Source: Diprion similis (lineage: Eukaryota; Arthropoda; Insecta; Hymenoptera; Diprionidae). Taken from it: a stretch of 64,000 nucleotides of DNA. The translations under genes and the position numbers were made by a program. Where the stretch lies: contig NC_060110.1 of NCBI RefSeq assembly GCF_021155765.1, positions 10,911,501 to 10,975,500 on the forward strand, given 5' to 3'. The stretch's first letter is position 1. Each line of letters starts with the position of its first letter. This document shows, piece by piece, positions 49,213-61,979 of the stretch. Below the pieces are notes generated by a model that saw only the letters and a list, made by a program, of their open reading frames with translations, had not been told where the DNA came from and did not search any database.

Positions 49213-49761
49213 CCACCGCGATGATATTAAGTCGGTTCAACGAACGTAAAATAAATACTCTCGAGTTTAATTTAATTCATATACACGCTGTGAAAAAATA
49301 CTGCGTGGATCTGCACAAGATAAAGGAAACTCTTGCGGAATAACAAGGAAAAACGTTTATCCAACAGTATATTAATATTTTCCTCCTCATTAAATACACC
49401 GTTCACTTTCCTATTCGTTATTCGCACATCGTGATACAACTTTGAACAGATAGTAAATTGTACGCGTCGTTATTAGACCGATGGTAAACTGATAGTATCA
49501 GAAGATAGAAGAAAAAAAAAAAAAAAAAAAAAAAAAAATTGTAAAATAAAATGACGAGCAAAAAATAAGATGAAATTAAAACTCACGCTTGGTGCAGCAG
49601 AGGACCGTTTCCGGGAGTAGCGGGCTTCTTCTTGGCTTGAGTTTTGATATCGATGGGTCCATTCTGTTCTTCGTTTCTGTTCACCTCGACCCCGTTGTTG
49701 TTGGTCTTGTTACTGCCTTTGGTATTTCCGTTTCCGTTTTTCTGCTCAATTGACGCCGAAC
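47421..49761 (-). CDS. C1orf21-family protein with long C-terminal extension (3' part, N-terminus outside window)
   Basis: Three exons on the minus strand, 49761-49587, 48553-48496 and 48152-47421, join in phase to about 320 residues ending at a TGA. Exon 2 reads EVSSSQVDFFKMLDEKIEN and joins GPDYDES, preceded by GNGPLLHQA. This matches the conserved end of vertebrate C1orf21 (LVHQ followed by an SQQEFFRMLDEKIEKGRDY segment), a small protein of unknown role whose N-terminus (MGC) suggests lipidation. The vertebrate protein stops a few residues later, whereas here about 230 further residues follow: an Arg-rich helix (VERVSSLLRRWE), Ser-rich segments, a run of eight His encoded by pure CAT codons, and a Gln/Asn-rich tail ending GFNAAQMT. 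The 49761 acceptor needs an upstream exon ending in phase 1; no MGC-coding exon was found in the window. No catalytic domain is visible. Confidence 0.72.
47694..47719. repeat. (ATG)n trinucleotide run encoding polyhistidine
   Basis: A perfect trinucleotide tract inside the last exon, read on the minus strand as eight consecutive CAT codons. It is likely length-polymorphic. Confidence 0.85.
49186..49212. repeat. Poly(A) run, 27 bases
   Basis: Homopolymer in the intron between the 49761 and 48553 exons (T27 in the transcript). Confidence 0.9.
49512..49538. repeat. Poly(A) run, 27 bases
   Basis: Second homopolymer, about 50 bases past the donor of the 49761-49587 exon; T27 in the transcript. 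Confidence 0.9.
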
Positions 49762-51585
49762 CTGAAAATCGATCATGACTTAAATGTAGAAACAAACAGT
49801 TTGGTATATTTAGTTTCTCTTTGAAATCCGGCGAAGTATATATATATATATATATACAGGAAGTATATTGTATAGGTACGTATACAATTGTAGGTTTTAT
49901 TCACTGCATCGTGTATACATCGGCAAATTAAGCGGTAAAAACACGACAGTTCCTCTTTTATTATAGGTTCAACCCACGCGTATACAATATCTCTTTTGTT
50001 TACACGGAGTTAATTAGCTAGAGTTTAATTGGCGATGAATCACCGCGATGGATCCTGCTTATTTTTAGGAAGAGAAGAAAAAAGGAACAAGAAAACAAAG
50101 AAGGAAAAAAAAAGAGACGAGAAGTAAAAAGTCAGTATATCAATGTGACCTGCAATTGCATGAAATTATGTCCAAGTCATAAAAAAAAAAGGAATGAGAA
50201 AACTATCTTCTAACTATCTTCTGTTAGACGGAACTAATTGCCGATAAAAAATAATATAAAGGATAATTTTGAGCTATATCAAGCTTTTCACAGTGCCAGA
50301 AAATACCATGTTATGAATTCTTTTGTTTGCAGCTCGTTAGGAATTTTTCATAGTGTAAAACGCAAGTTAATAAAACGAAAGAAACACAGCGTGTTTCACC
50401 GCGATGCCACGGAAAAACTTCAAAAATTTTCAAACAAGCTTCAATAATAATTTTCTACGACCTTCCTACAATATAAAACTATTTATAAAAATTCGCCGGG
50501 GAAATGAGATGTTTCTGGCCAATTTTAGTTCCGCATTGAGTTTGTGATTCCAGTGCATTCATCGTGAATCGCCAAATTTATTTCTATACCGCATCAAATT
50601 CTGGGACAGACAAGTCCATGAAGATAGTAACTAACATCAACTGCGATCAAAGAAATTGCAAATAAGAATTTCTATTCAAAGGTTCATTACAAAAAGTCAC
50701 ACGAGTAATCAATTTGAAAAAACCTGCGCGGCCGCCATATTTTCTAAGTAGAATTCTCGACAGATTAAAAGCTTTTCTCTGGAAAATCTCCGTCGACAGT
50801 TTTCATCGTAATTTGTATAAATATTCATTCCTTGAGGAATTCAGAATATAAAGTTATAAGAAAATGATCTTATACATAAATCTTTTGTTGAAAGCATCGT
50901 TTATAATCATATCGACAAAGCTAAAAAAAATTCCGTCTTTCCGATCGTGACGAACTATAACATAACCAAGGAAGGTTTCAGAATACCAACCTAAACATGT
51001 GATAAATCACGAAGTTAATTTTCGCATTCGACTGAAATACATATCATGGATAAATTTTAACAATCTATCAATGACACGGACCACCATTTCCCATTACCTC
51101 TAAAATATCCCTGTAATATTTGTCCTTAAAGCCGTTCTCACTAGGAATATAATATTGGGGTGGCTGATTGAGGCATCCGTCGCCTTAATTAACGCTGAGT
51201 AAAGTTAAAGCCGCTGCACGCGGTTTAGTTTTGCACGTACGAAGATAAATATAGAAAGATGCGCATCAGGCAGCAATCAGTAGCGCACTCACCAGTGGAA
51301 TAATCACGAGTGGTGTGTTTGAACGTAGCGCATGAGGTGCGATTTGCTTAGGCAGGCGAAACGCAGTTTATTGCAAATCGGATTTTTCGCATACGTACTA
51401 TTCGTGGTAAGTGTGCGAGCGCGAGTGTGTGAGTGTTAATACGAACCGCGAAGTACACGTGTACTCGCGTCACTCTACGAGGCGTACGTTATATAGCTCG
51501 TGGACTTGTTTATTTATGTCCCATTGTAATCAGAGTTCATTCTACTTTGCACCAAGCATCTGAGCACGCGACTCGTCGAGTCGTC

Positions 51586-51647
51586 AATGAATGAATGAAC
51601 GAATGAACGAATGAACGAATGAACGAGTGAACGAACCAACGAATGAA
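51586..51647 (+). repeat. GAAT/GAAC degenerate tetranucleotide repeat
   Basis: aatgaatgaatgaacgaatg continues as alternating gaat and gaac units for about 62 bases, a higher-order 8-base repeat. Confidence 0.85.
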
Positions 51648-54600
51648 ACTGAAAAAAAAATATACAATGCTGGCTGTAAGCTTTTTGGGTCAAATAATGT
51701 GTGTGTGTATATATATATAAAATGGTACGAGAATAACTTGCAGAGGAATGACTCAATACCTGGATGCAGAGTCGATAGTTGCTGCTTTTGACGTATGCTG
51801 TACATGTATGTACATGCGTGCATCATCCTCTGGAATAGTGGATGCCTAACTACTATCCCGAAACGAGACGACTGATTCATCCTCGCCATATACGATTGCC
51901 AATTAATTTATAATTAGGTCTCAGCCTTCAGAGGTGATTAAACCCCGTTTCAATGTTTCGTAGCAAATTTGTACACAGTAATTAAGACACGTAAGATCAA
52001 TTTGCAGCACTAGAAATTAGTTAGAAATTCTTTCCATCCGTACACATACGTACCTATACTGTTACAAAATTTTATAATCATTAAGTTTTGGAATGAGTAA
52101 GAATTTATAATCGCAATAGAGTACTAAATAAATGAGAAATAAAAGTGAATGAAAATCGCATTAGTAGAATGATTATTATAATTATGTATTTTACACAATT
52201 TTTATGAATCGACATGATTTTCTCCGTGAATAAATCGCTGTTCAATATCTAGAAGAGTTTTTTTAGTTTTACGAGTCCTTGCTTTGAATGTCCAATACGT
52301 ACTAAGCCTCGGAATTTGAACATTATATAAATATTCTACAAGTTGATGTACCCACGAGAAGGATCTCGTGCTTTTTCAAGGATGCTGGAAAAGCAGCGGA
52401 TGTACTTCGGTTAAGGTCGTCGTATCGTAGATGCCGTAAAATTTCTCGAAAGGCACGTGTTCACTCCATTAGGTCCATTAGACCCGCAAGAACCATCAGC
52501 CCATGTTTTTGGCGATGCGGTATCCCCAGCATCAGTGTCGCTCATCCATGACAAGCGGAATTACAAATTTCAAGTGTTTTTTCCCGCAGCTCGATCAAGA
52601 TTTCATGACGTCGTGTCTCAGTGTCAGAGTTTCGAAAGTGTGAAAAGAGGCAGCAAGTCAAAAGGAGGCTAAGGTCAGATAATATCTTCATGCGAGCAAG
52701 AAGATCGTGTTATAATTTGAATTGATGAGGAAATTGAGAGATTATTGACGTTTTTTTCCGGTATTCAACTAAAATAAGAAAAATTGCATGGTTAATATCT
52801 TTGTTCTCTAAATTTGCAAAATCGCAATAAAATTCTGTTGTAACTTAAACAAACTTTTCGTTTCCTATATATACATATATTCTTTTTTTTGTTTTTTTCA
52901 ATGTCGAATAAATATTTCTTTGGCCTTATTGTTTTATTGACGGACTATGTTATAAAAATCTTGTTATAACTTTAAATAAAAAGAAATCTATCTCTGTCTG
53001 GCGTTCAATATTTATCAGGTTACAATTACTGGTAGCGTAATTTTAATTTATACTCGCAAAGAAAAAATACGACAGCTGTGCAATATGTTATTGATTATCG
53101 GTGTTTGCATCTTCTTTCAGGTGTATACGATACTTTTTATTTTATTATAAAAATACAAATTTGAAATTTTCGTCCACCATATCGGATCCGTTATTTTAAA
53201 TTTTTGAAAGCTGACGTCAGCTTGGTAATCAGTGACCCCAAAAACCACGGTTATCATCTTGTCATAAAAGTTGATCCAGCATAATAACGTGTGACTCAAA
53301 GGTTTAAACAGAAGTGCGAAAAAGTTTACATATCATCTGATTATAACTTTTTGCACGTAATTCTGTGACAAATGTCTACCACCAAATCCAGGAAATTTAT
53401 TATTTATTAACGGGCAATCACACTTGACGGTTATAATGAAAAAGCGTGTTTGCCATAGATTTGTCAACGTCTTACGGTAAGAAATAAAATCCGAAGACGT
53501 TTCAAGTGATGTGCTATTGGAGAATGACAAGACCCGGGGTGCATCATACGTTCAGAGGGAGAAATTGAAAGCTAGGTACGTTTGACCCTGGTTGTGAAGC
53601 CGTAGCCTTTAAACTATTTATATAACCAAAGGAACTAACCAGGACGGATGTCGGTATGCGACGACGACGACTTACAGTGACTGTGCAGAAACCAACGATC
53701 ACTCTTACTAAACCGCCAGCGATGGTGGCGTCAAGTCAAACATTTTCATCACGTTCAGGGTTACGCTGGACGGTTTATTTTTAAAGGTTGGTTTGTCAAA
53801 ATGTGATCAACAAATGGCATCATCGTATCGACCACCCAAACAAAATCTGTTTAAAATCGCTTTCCAGCAAACTATATAGAAAATAGTCATTTTAGAATAA
53901 AATCAATCGAAACTGTCAGATTTTTGAAATAATTGTGACGCAATTTAGAACGAAACATCGATACTTGATCTTTTGTTTACAATTCCGGTGTTTTTTATTT
54001 TTATATTTCCCCTATCGATCTGTTAATAAATTTCATAAAGAATATCGATTCGCAGTCATCCATCTTATTCTTAAGGACTGGAAAAATTCTTCCTTGAAAA
54101 ATGCAACCAAAGAAACTTGATCGAGGTTCCTTTTGCAAGGTAAAATCATACAAGGCTTGAATCGAGTGTTTTTTTTTTTTACCGTTATTGCAGCAGCAAA
54201 TCACGAGTGGATGCAGGCTAGATGCTGGAGGTTTGCATATTTTACCTCCGCGTCTGACGACGCGAAAATGAATCACTTCCCTGGCAAAGTATCTGTCATC
54301 GAGTGCTCCGCAAAGTCTGAAGTTAAGTGGATGAATAACAGAATGAGCATTCATAGAATTCGAAAATAACAGGCAAAAAAAATCGTCGATTCCTTTTCTC
54401 AGAAAATATTCATGGTTATAGATTTCACTAACTGTTAAAATAATTAGCTATTTGGAAATTAAATTACCGACTTGAATTTGGTTTCTCGATTTGTTCTTTT
54501 GTTATACTGCGTACAATTAATTTCGCGACATTGAAAACGGACGCAAATTATTGCATCATAGGTTCACCTTTCTCCCTTTTTTCCCCTTAATAATCAAGTG

Positions 54601-54956
54601 ACTGCTTATCATTGCGTAAGCCGTTCCGGATTTACCGATTAATCAATTTATCGATGCATCATTAAACCATTTAGTATCAAATATTCAATTTTTTATTATT
54701 ATTATTATTATTATTATTTTTTTTTTCTGTACATTCGACATGCGACAAGAATTGCAAGCGATGATACGTCAGATTTTTTTTCCAGCAGTCTAAATTAATC
54801 AGCATAGAAAGATCGATTACAATTCGCATGAATCTTGAATAAGCTCGCAAATAGTTTTAGTCTTGATTATGAAAACGGATTCGCGTTAAGCTTTGCACGT
54901 GCAATGACGACTAACATCAATCTTCGATGGAGAATAGCTGTTTATTGCTATTCCGC

Positions 54957-54964
54957 TATATAAG
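54957..54964 (+). promoter_or_regulatory. TATATAAG box in the C1orf21-like intron
   Basis: A strong TATA-type sequence on the plus strand, 35 bases before an ATG at 54992. The usual 30-base spacing would put the transcription start almost on that ATG, so its link to that frame is doubtful. Confidence 0.25.
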
Positions 54965-57251
54965 GTCTGCTGTTATTCAAGCTGGCCGATCATGCGCAGT
55001 CCCCGATTCAACCTAGCCAAAAGCACCTTTCTCTTCACGTTCGTCTTACCTACATTTTGCACGGACGATAAACAAGTGACAGGCATAGCGATCGAGCAAT
55101 GCGATATCTTCGAACGACCTGCACGAAAAAAACTGATTGTGTCAAAAGACTTGTTATACTGCGCGATACCTACATGTATTTATAGCGTGGTAAGAAAATT
55201 CGATCCGCATATTTTATGTATATACATAAATTCATCGGTGATCGTATACATGATGATAATAATACATGTGTCTGTGTGTGTGTGTGCGCGCACATTACGT
55301 TAGATTTATACGCGATTGTCAATGAAAAGCAAGGGAAAAATAACGCGAAGGTCGATAGATATTTTAATACAAAAAGCCTCTTTTTACCACAAGTTTAGAA
55401 CCAAAACAGGATAACACGCTCGGTATCGTGTTTATTTTTCAGCCACTCTGCCTCGTCAGGCCTTCCTTGTTATTTTCTTTCTTTTATCCTCCTTATTTCG
55501 TTTCACACGTCTTTGCTTCAAACGTGCCTATGCAGACAATTTCGCACCGTATGGCAGATTCGACACGACGCAATAAACTCGATTATCACCGTGACGAATA
55601 AAAAGGAAAAAAAAAGGATAAAGCTGAAAAAAAAAAACAAAAAAAAAACCCCCCGGATAAATGGAGGAAAAAAATTAAATAGCGCGGGGCGAGCAAACAC
55701 TTTTACAATTGGATCAACAAAACTCCAATCAGATCACCATTATGAACAGATGAATTTTCAGTCTGATGTAATTTGATTTTATGCATGGATCGCTCTACCG
55801 CGCAATTTGCATATCGATTATTAATATCGTGCAAAGTTTTTGCGTCGATATTGAAATACACCGATTTCGCTTCAACGACAATTACATTCAACAAACCTTC
55901 GGAGCCGTTTAATTATTAGCCATCAAACATCCACGGAGGATCGGATCTCGTTTTAACGATTAATTATTCAATGTTCGAAAAATTTCCTCGACTCGAAATT
56001 TTTGCACGTATAACGTAAGTATACACGTTACATGCTTAAATACGTTATATAACGTAAATTTTTAAATATAATGTCCAACACAATTATACACAACTATGGT
56101 GTATTTATATAAGACGCGATGTACGGTATATATGACCTGGCAGAGAGAAGATAACGAAAGTCATAATTACAATATGACATGAAATGTCCAGATTAGTCAC
56201 CCTGAGAAAATATTCCACTTAATTAATGAATAATACAGGTGTTTCTTGTATAATCGTTATACTATATATATATACGTCATATCGTAGTAAAATCATGCAC
56301 GATATCAACATTTCAATGAAACAAATAACATCCTACCTCCATAAAGTATGAAATTAAGTAATAAAGCAATGATATTATAAAGCTGACTGAAGGCTGGCGA
56401 TATGAGAAATAACAAGCCAAGTGTTTGTTAAACCTTTTCGTGTGTCCCTCCGGAGGTTAAATTACCGCTTCTTATGTATACCGCCACCTTTTGCGAAGCA
56501 AAAGCCCCGCCCGTCAAGTGTCGAATTCCTGAAGTTCCGCGAAAGAAGAGTTGGTGCAGGACGTAGAATCTATTTATTTTACAACACACTCCGAAGTGCC
56601 AGTGTGGAGATAATAGAGGGTCGAGAGAAGGTGAGGAGGGGTTTGTATAAGGGTGCGAAGTGCTTCTATGTACGGCCTACATAAACCATTCGGCGAAAAT
56701 GCTGCTCAATTTGGAATCAAAGTCAGGTTCCTCCCCTCGTGATATGCCTGGAGCTAAGGAATAAGACGTTCCACCTAAGGACTGCCGATGCCCGCGGGAT
56801 GAAACTAAAGAGGAAGAAAACTCAGGATCAGACGGCAGAGCTGAGAACGTTCTATTGATCCACGAGCAAGAAGGGGACAAACTCCTGTCCGAACAGCGAG
56901 GAAGCTCGAGAGTAAAAAGAGCTCAGGTAATTATACTTCATGCAGACATATATATATATATATATATAAAAATATAAAAGCCTAATTTAGTAATAGTATA
57001 ACCGGTAAATCAAACTATGGTGTTACATACGAGGTATTGTAGTTGTTATTATGATAAAAAATATTTCAGAAAAACTAAATAAAAAACACAATATAAGTAA
57101 TATGTCATCGTCGAATGAAAATTTATGGAAAGAGTATGTTGTATACATAATTTGATGATCGAAAATGAGTCCCAAAATTTTCGCAATCATCGAAGACCCT
57201 GAGAGTTGAAATACCTAATGAGAAATTGGCGTTTGGACTGACCTAATATAC

Positions 57252-57256
<5 letters not shown>

Positions 57257-57293
<37 letters not shown>
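57257..57293. repeat. (TA)n microsatellite
   Basis: About 37 bases of uninterrupted TA dinucleotides. Confidence 0.9.
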
Positions 57294-57295
<2 letters not shown>

Positions 57296-60200
57296 TAAAC
57301 AAATCCTTTCTTGTTCCAGTCTCTCGACTATATATTCATATTGCCATCGACTAATCGGTCAAAGTAATTTAATACTGCGGGTTCATCTCTTGCCGCAGCG
57401 AGAATAATTATGAAGCGCGTCAAAGTCTCGCTGAAATTTTTTTAATTAACTTAAACAGATTGACTATAACAGCCTCCAACGAACCTGAGGATGTATTTTC
57501 CACAGATATATATTATAATCCGTGTACCCAGACTCTGGCGAAACAACTTTGCAGTTCAGGATTAAACTTTGACATTGATTTCGAGGATGGATATAGTATC
57601 GTTGTTGGCTCCTCCGCCGAGCAAAAAAATTAATTTCTTTCCCTTGTTAAATGACGTTTCAATTCATTTCAACTTTTTCACGCGAATTACGTTAAAGTAG
57701 TTTAAACGCGTTTTTTTTCGTAAATTAAAATATGCATATAATAAAAACTCATTACGTATATATATATATCGTATGAGAAGATGACCGTGCTTAACGTTAT
57801 GCAGCTAGAGAGGATTTACGGACTCTGACGGGAATAGAACAGCTATAGCTTTGGAATGGATTCGTTGGACTAGCTGCTGGTTGCGTGTAAAATACGGAAA
57901 TTTGGCAAGCTGACAAAGCCGGGATGAAAATAATAACCTGGAGTAAAAAAAGAGAAATAAAAAAAATAGAAAATACACACTTCGCGCTAAAATTAAATTA
58001 GTCTTCTGTATGTGACCGAGTGTACTTATGATAATAGACAATAAATAGTGTTTGATGATAAAAAAAAAAGAAAAAAAAAAAGGAAATCGATAATTTTAAA
58101 CCCTTCTCAATCCAGCGACGACATATCGCACTGATTTGTAAAAGGCAATTGCTTATTTCAGCAGCTATGATGTGCAGAATAGACGACAGATAAACTGAAG
58201 AGGAGAATATCGAAGCAGATCCGTAAGAAATTTTTCTTTCAATACCCGCACTGTGGTTAAAAAATTCATCTTAATAATACACAGCAGTAGCAACAACTAT
58301 CAACACGATGCGAAAGAAAACAATCGTCGCTTCACATTTTTATAACCTAATCCATGTTCTATACCTACGTAAAATAAATACACATAATAGGATACATTAC
58401 GCTTATAACATATAGATTTATCTGAAACAGCTGAGAAGCGTCGTGTTAAAATCACTTTGAAGTCTGAAAAAGGTGAAATAGTCCCAAGAAAATAAACAAA
58501 AGTGTAATCAAGTACAGCAAGAAGAGATTAGAAATGACTCGGTTATCTCATGGCTTATTATAATAAACGCTTATATTACTAAAGGCTATATAAAAGGAGA
58601 GGAAATAATTTGCGGTTGCCTTGAGCGTCGTGCATAGCAGACGCACGTATATTTGGTCTACGTGACTAGAACCACGCCGCGACATATTAGAATTCCGATA
58701 GTTTATAATATAATGGTTACGCTCCGCTTTTGAAATGACAATACTTTACTACAACGACAAACGCGTCTTTACAATGGGAATATTTTCTAGGCGTAGGTAT
58801 AGATAAAAGAATCGTCCCTGCAACCTAATTCTCTCTCACGAGGTTGAAGTTACGATAGTAACGTCATCGTGATAAAAAAAAATTTCCGTTTTCTTAATTT
58901 AAAAACAATTTTCGAGAGAACTAGCGTGTTTTGTTTTACTACGGTTTAATAAATTTCAAACAATGCTAAAAAATGGGAAGTAACGAAACAACAGCTTTTC
59001 CTCAGCATGAATCGTTACTATAACGTCACTAACTTTAATTTAATATTCTCTCTTGATATATACATATAGATATACCGTGTAATTTCAACGACATTTAAAT
59101 CATCATTCTAACGATTGTACAAACGTTTCAACGAATTTTCAACAGTAACCATAAAATTAAGTAACAAATAAAACTTATATCTCTCCAAGCGTCCTCAACT
59201 ACAGGCCACGTTACTTCATATTATCCGCACGGCAATGAACTACTTACTCCTACTTTGGTTATAGGTAGTGCAGTGTAGTGTGTGGGCCAAGAGAATTATC
59301 GACACTATCGCAACGCATAATTATTATTTATCGTTGAACCTACACGGAATCCCGAATCATTAAATAACATAAAAATAGCTTTCCACACAGCTATCAGAAG
59401 TATTTATAATACGCGATATAGCGAAACGACATAACGAAATTATAACCTTCTTCAAAAATGAACACAATTTTTCATTTTTTTTTTTCTCTTTTTTTTTTTC
59501 GTTTTAAATAAGAAGAATTTTGATTTATTTTTACAAGCTTATTTTTTTATACAACAATTGCTAGCAATTTTAAACTTCGTGCAGTCTGAATATGTTCAAC
59601 ATTTGTGTACACCTGATTCTTTCGCACTTCACGTGTGGGAATCATGTTGGAAAATAATTGACGAGTACATTTATTGAATGTTCGCATCAAATTTAGCAAA
59701 TGAATTGAGAGTGATGGATGACGCTTGCAAAATTCAAACATTACGGGAAATAGCTTTAACTGAGGTTTGGATTATATGAGGAATAATTCATTATACTCGC
59801 AGCATATCCGATGTTCAGCCGATATGAACCTTAAATATATATATAAAGTAAAGATAAAGTTTGATAAAGTTAGGATAAAGTTTGAACTATACAGTGCGAG
59901 AATGATCGAAATTACCTTTTGAATCCGTGATTTTATATTTTCTTTTATTTGCATTTATAATAACGATATTTCGATTACAAAATGGAAAATCCAACTCGTT
60001 CTCGAAAGTCCAAAAATATATTATATCCTACGTAATAATTATATTATATCACTGTCTGAACTGAAGTTACACGAGATATGAATTCGTGTTTTTAACTACA
60101 GTAAAAAATTCTACAGGAGATGTAGAATATTTCTATTTTATTATATGACAAGTTAATATTACGTTTCTTTTTCCCCGCCGGTATAATGCTCGATGCAATG

Positions 60201-61959
60201 TGTCAAAGTAAATATTTTCTTACGATCAGTACCTACGGCGATCAGCTCTGCCAGACTGTAATAAAAGTATCAAAGAATGGAACAGACGTTGGATCAAACT
60301 GCCTCTCTCAGCATTGACCCAATTGCCTCTAGCTAGTAGACGTATTAATTACTTCCTACTTTTACGCGACACACGAGGTAAATGAAATTTTGTCATTATA
60401 CGATCTCACCTATAAACATATAATACTTTCCGACAATATCGAGAATGCAAATCGCATAAAACCGCATAAAACAAAAATAGAAAAAACAATATTCTTATTC
60501 TATCAACAATCGAGAGTAAAGAAATTTTCTACACGTGTGTAACGTGCCAGCGCAATTAATTAATTAATAAATTAATTCAACAAGTTAAAAAATCTTTACC
60601 AACATGTTCTATGTGCGTGCGCATTTGGCCTTCCCGCTTCATAATGCGCGGGCATCGACGCGACGACGTGATTTTATTCATTATTGCTTTTTTCGTATGC
60701 AGGGCGCGGTGAGTCAAACCCAAAGCATGAGTCAGTGCTAATGAATTTAAGAGGTATATCAACCACATGTCTACATACATTTTCACCTCCGTTGTGTACA
60801 TACATACATACACGTAGGCGTGAATTCGTGCCCGGGTATAAGTTACAACTTGTGACACAAATTTCCGCCAACATACCTGCAGCTGCGTGCGTATCAGGTG
60901 TGATTTTACATCGACACTATAGAATTAGACTTGCCTTCTAATTGCTGCACGCGGTAATTAATGAAATAGCAGGTAAACGGCAGAGATTCGTGAAAGAGAA
61001 ATCTAATATCTCGGGGCTAAACGAGGAGGAAGAGGAAGAAGATAATTACAGGAAATTGTAAAAGTGCGAATAGAAGCTGCTACTTTTTTCTTCACTTCAC
61101 ACACATGGATATGAAATTCTGCTATATTGACCGCAAAGTTAACCGAAAATAATCACTTTACACTGTGAAAAAGCAGCTGTTCTTAAGCCTGTAAAACGAA
61201 CCTGAATAAAATTTGTACTTTAATTCGGTTAGTGACGCGTCACAAGTTTTAGGACAATTTTCTACCTGTTGATCATTGACCATATATATATATATATACA
61301 TATACATCTATGTATAACTAAATCTAGTTACCTATACACATATAGGCATGACTTGCGCGTAGTTTTATTAAAAAAACACTTTAATCCTCGAGGAATAATT
61401 GTATTACAAGCTCGATCGAACTCGACTACGAATATACTCAAGATAAAATAATATCAATTATAGCAACAGGTTATACATATACACATTACATATATATATA
61501 TATATATATATCCAATATCTCGATTATCCTAAAATTTGTACATTTTATTGTAATTATGAAGAAATCGATGAAAGAGTCTCTCCTTAATTTTTCTAGCGAT
61601 ATAACACGTCTAGCCGAAGAGTGTAAGAATTTAATAAACGCCCGTCTGCAAGCTGATCGCCAAAATAACTCGTCCACTTTTGCTCGTTAATGCACGTCGG
61701 GTCACAACATATTATATTCGCGGCTTCGTCAAACTCGCAGCGACTTCCGCTTACTAAAATATAAGCGCATCCGGTAGCAATCAGTAGCCAGATAGGCTTG
61801 GTCGTTGTTTGTTAATTAAGAAAAATCGATTAGCTTCTAATTAGAAAGCCATAATCATAATATCAATCATTTGGCCATTCAGATATTACAATTTTTAATC
61901 CTATATACTTCTTCTGGCACAAATTTATCTTGCTAAATTTTATACATAATAGGCGAACA

Positions 61960-61979
61960 TTTTTTTTTTTTTTTTTTTT
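61960..61979. repeat. Poly(T) run, 20 bases
   Basis: Homopolymer followed by a CT-rich stretch. Confidence 0.9.

Noticed and set aside
52457-52672. Plus-strand frame of 71 codons (HVFGDAVSPASVS region)
   Set aside because: It starts with GTG, has no family match I recognise and no in-frame ATG near its beginning. It may be a repeat remnant but is not supported as a gene.
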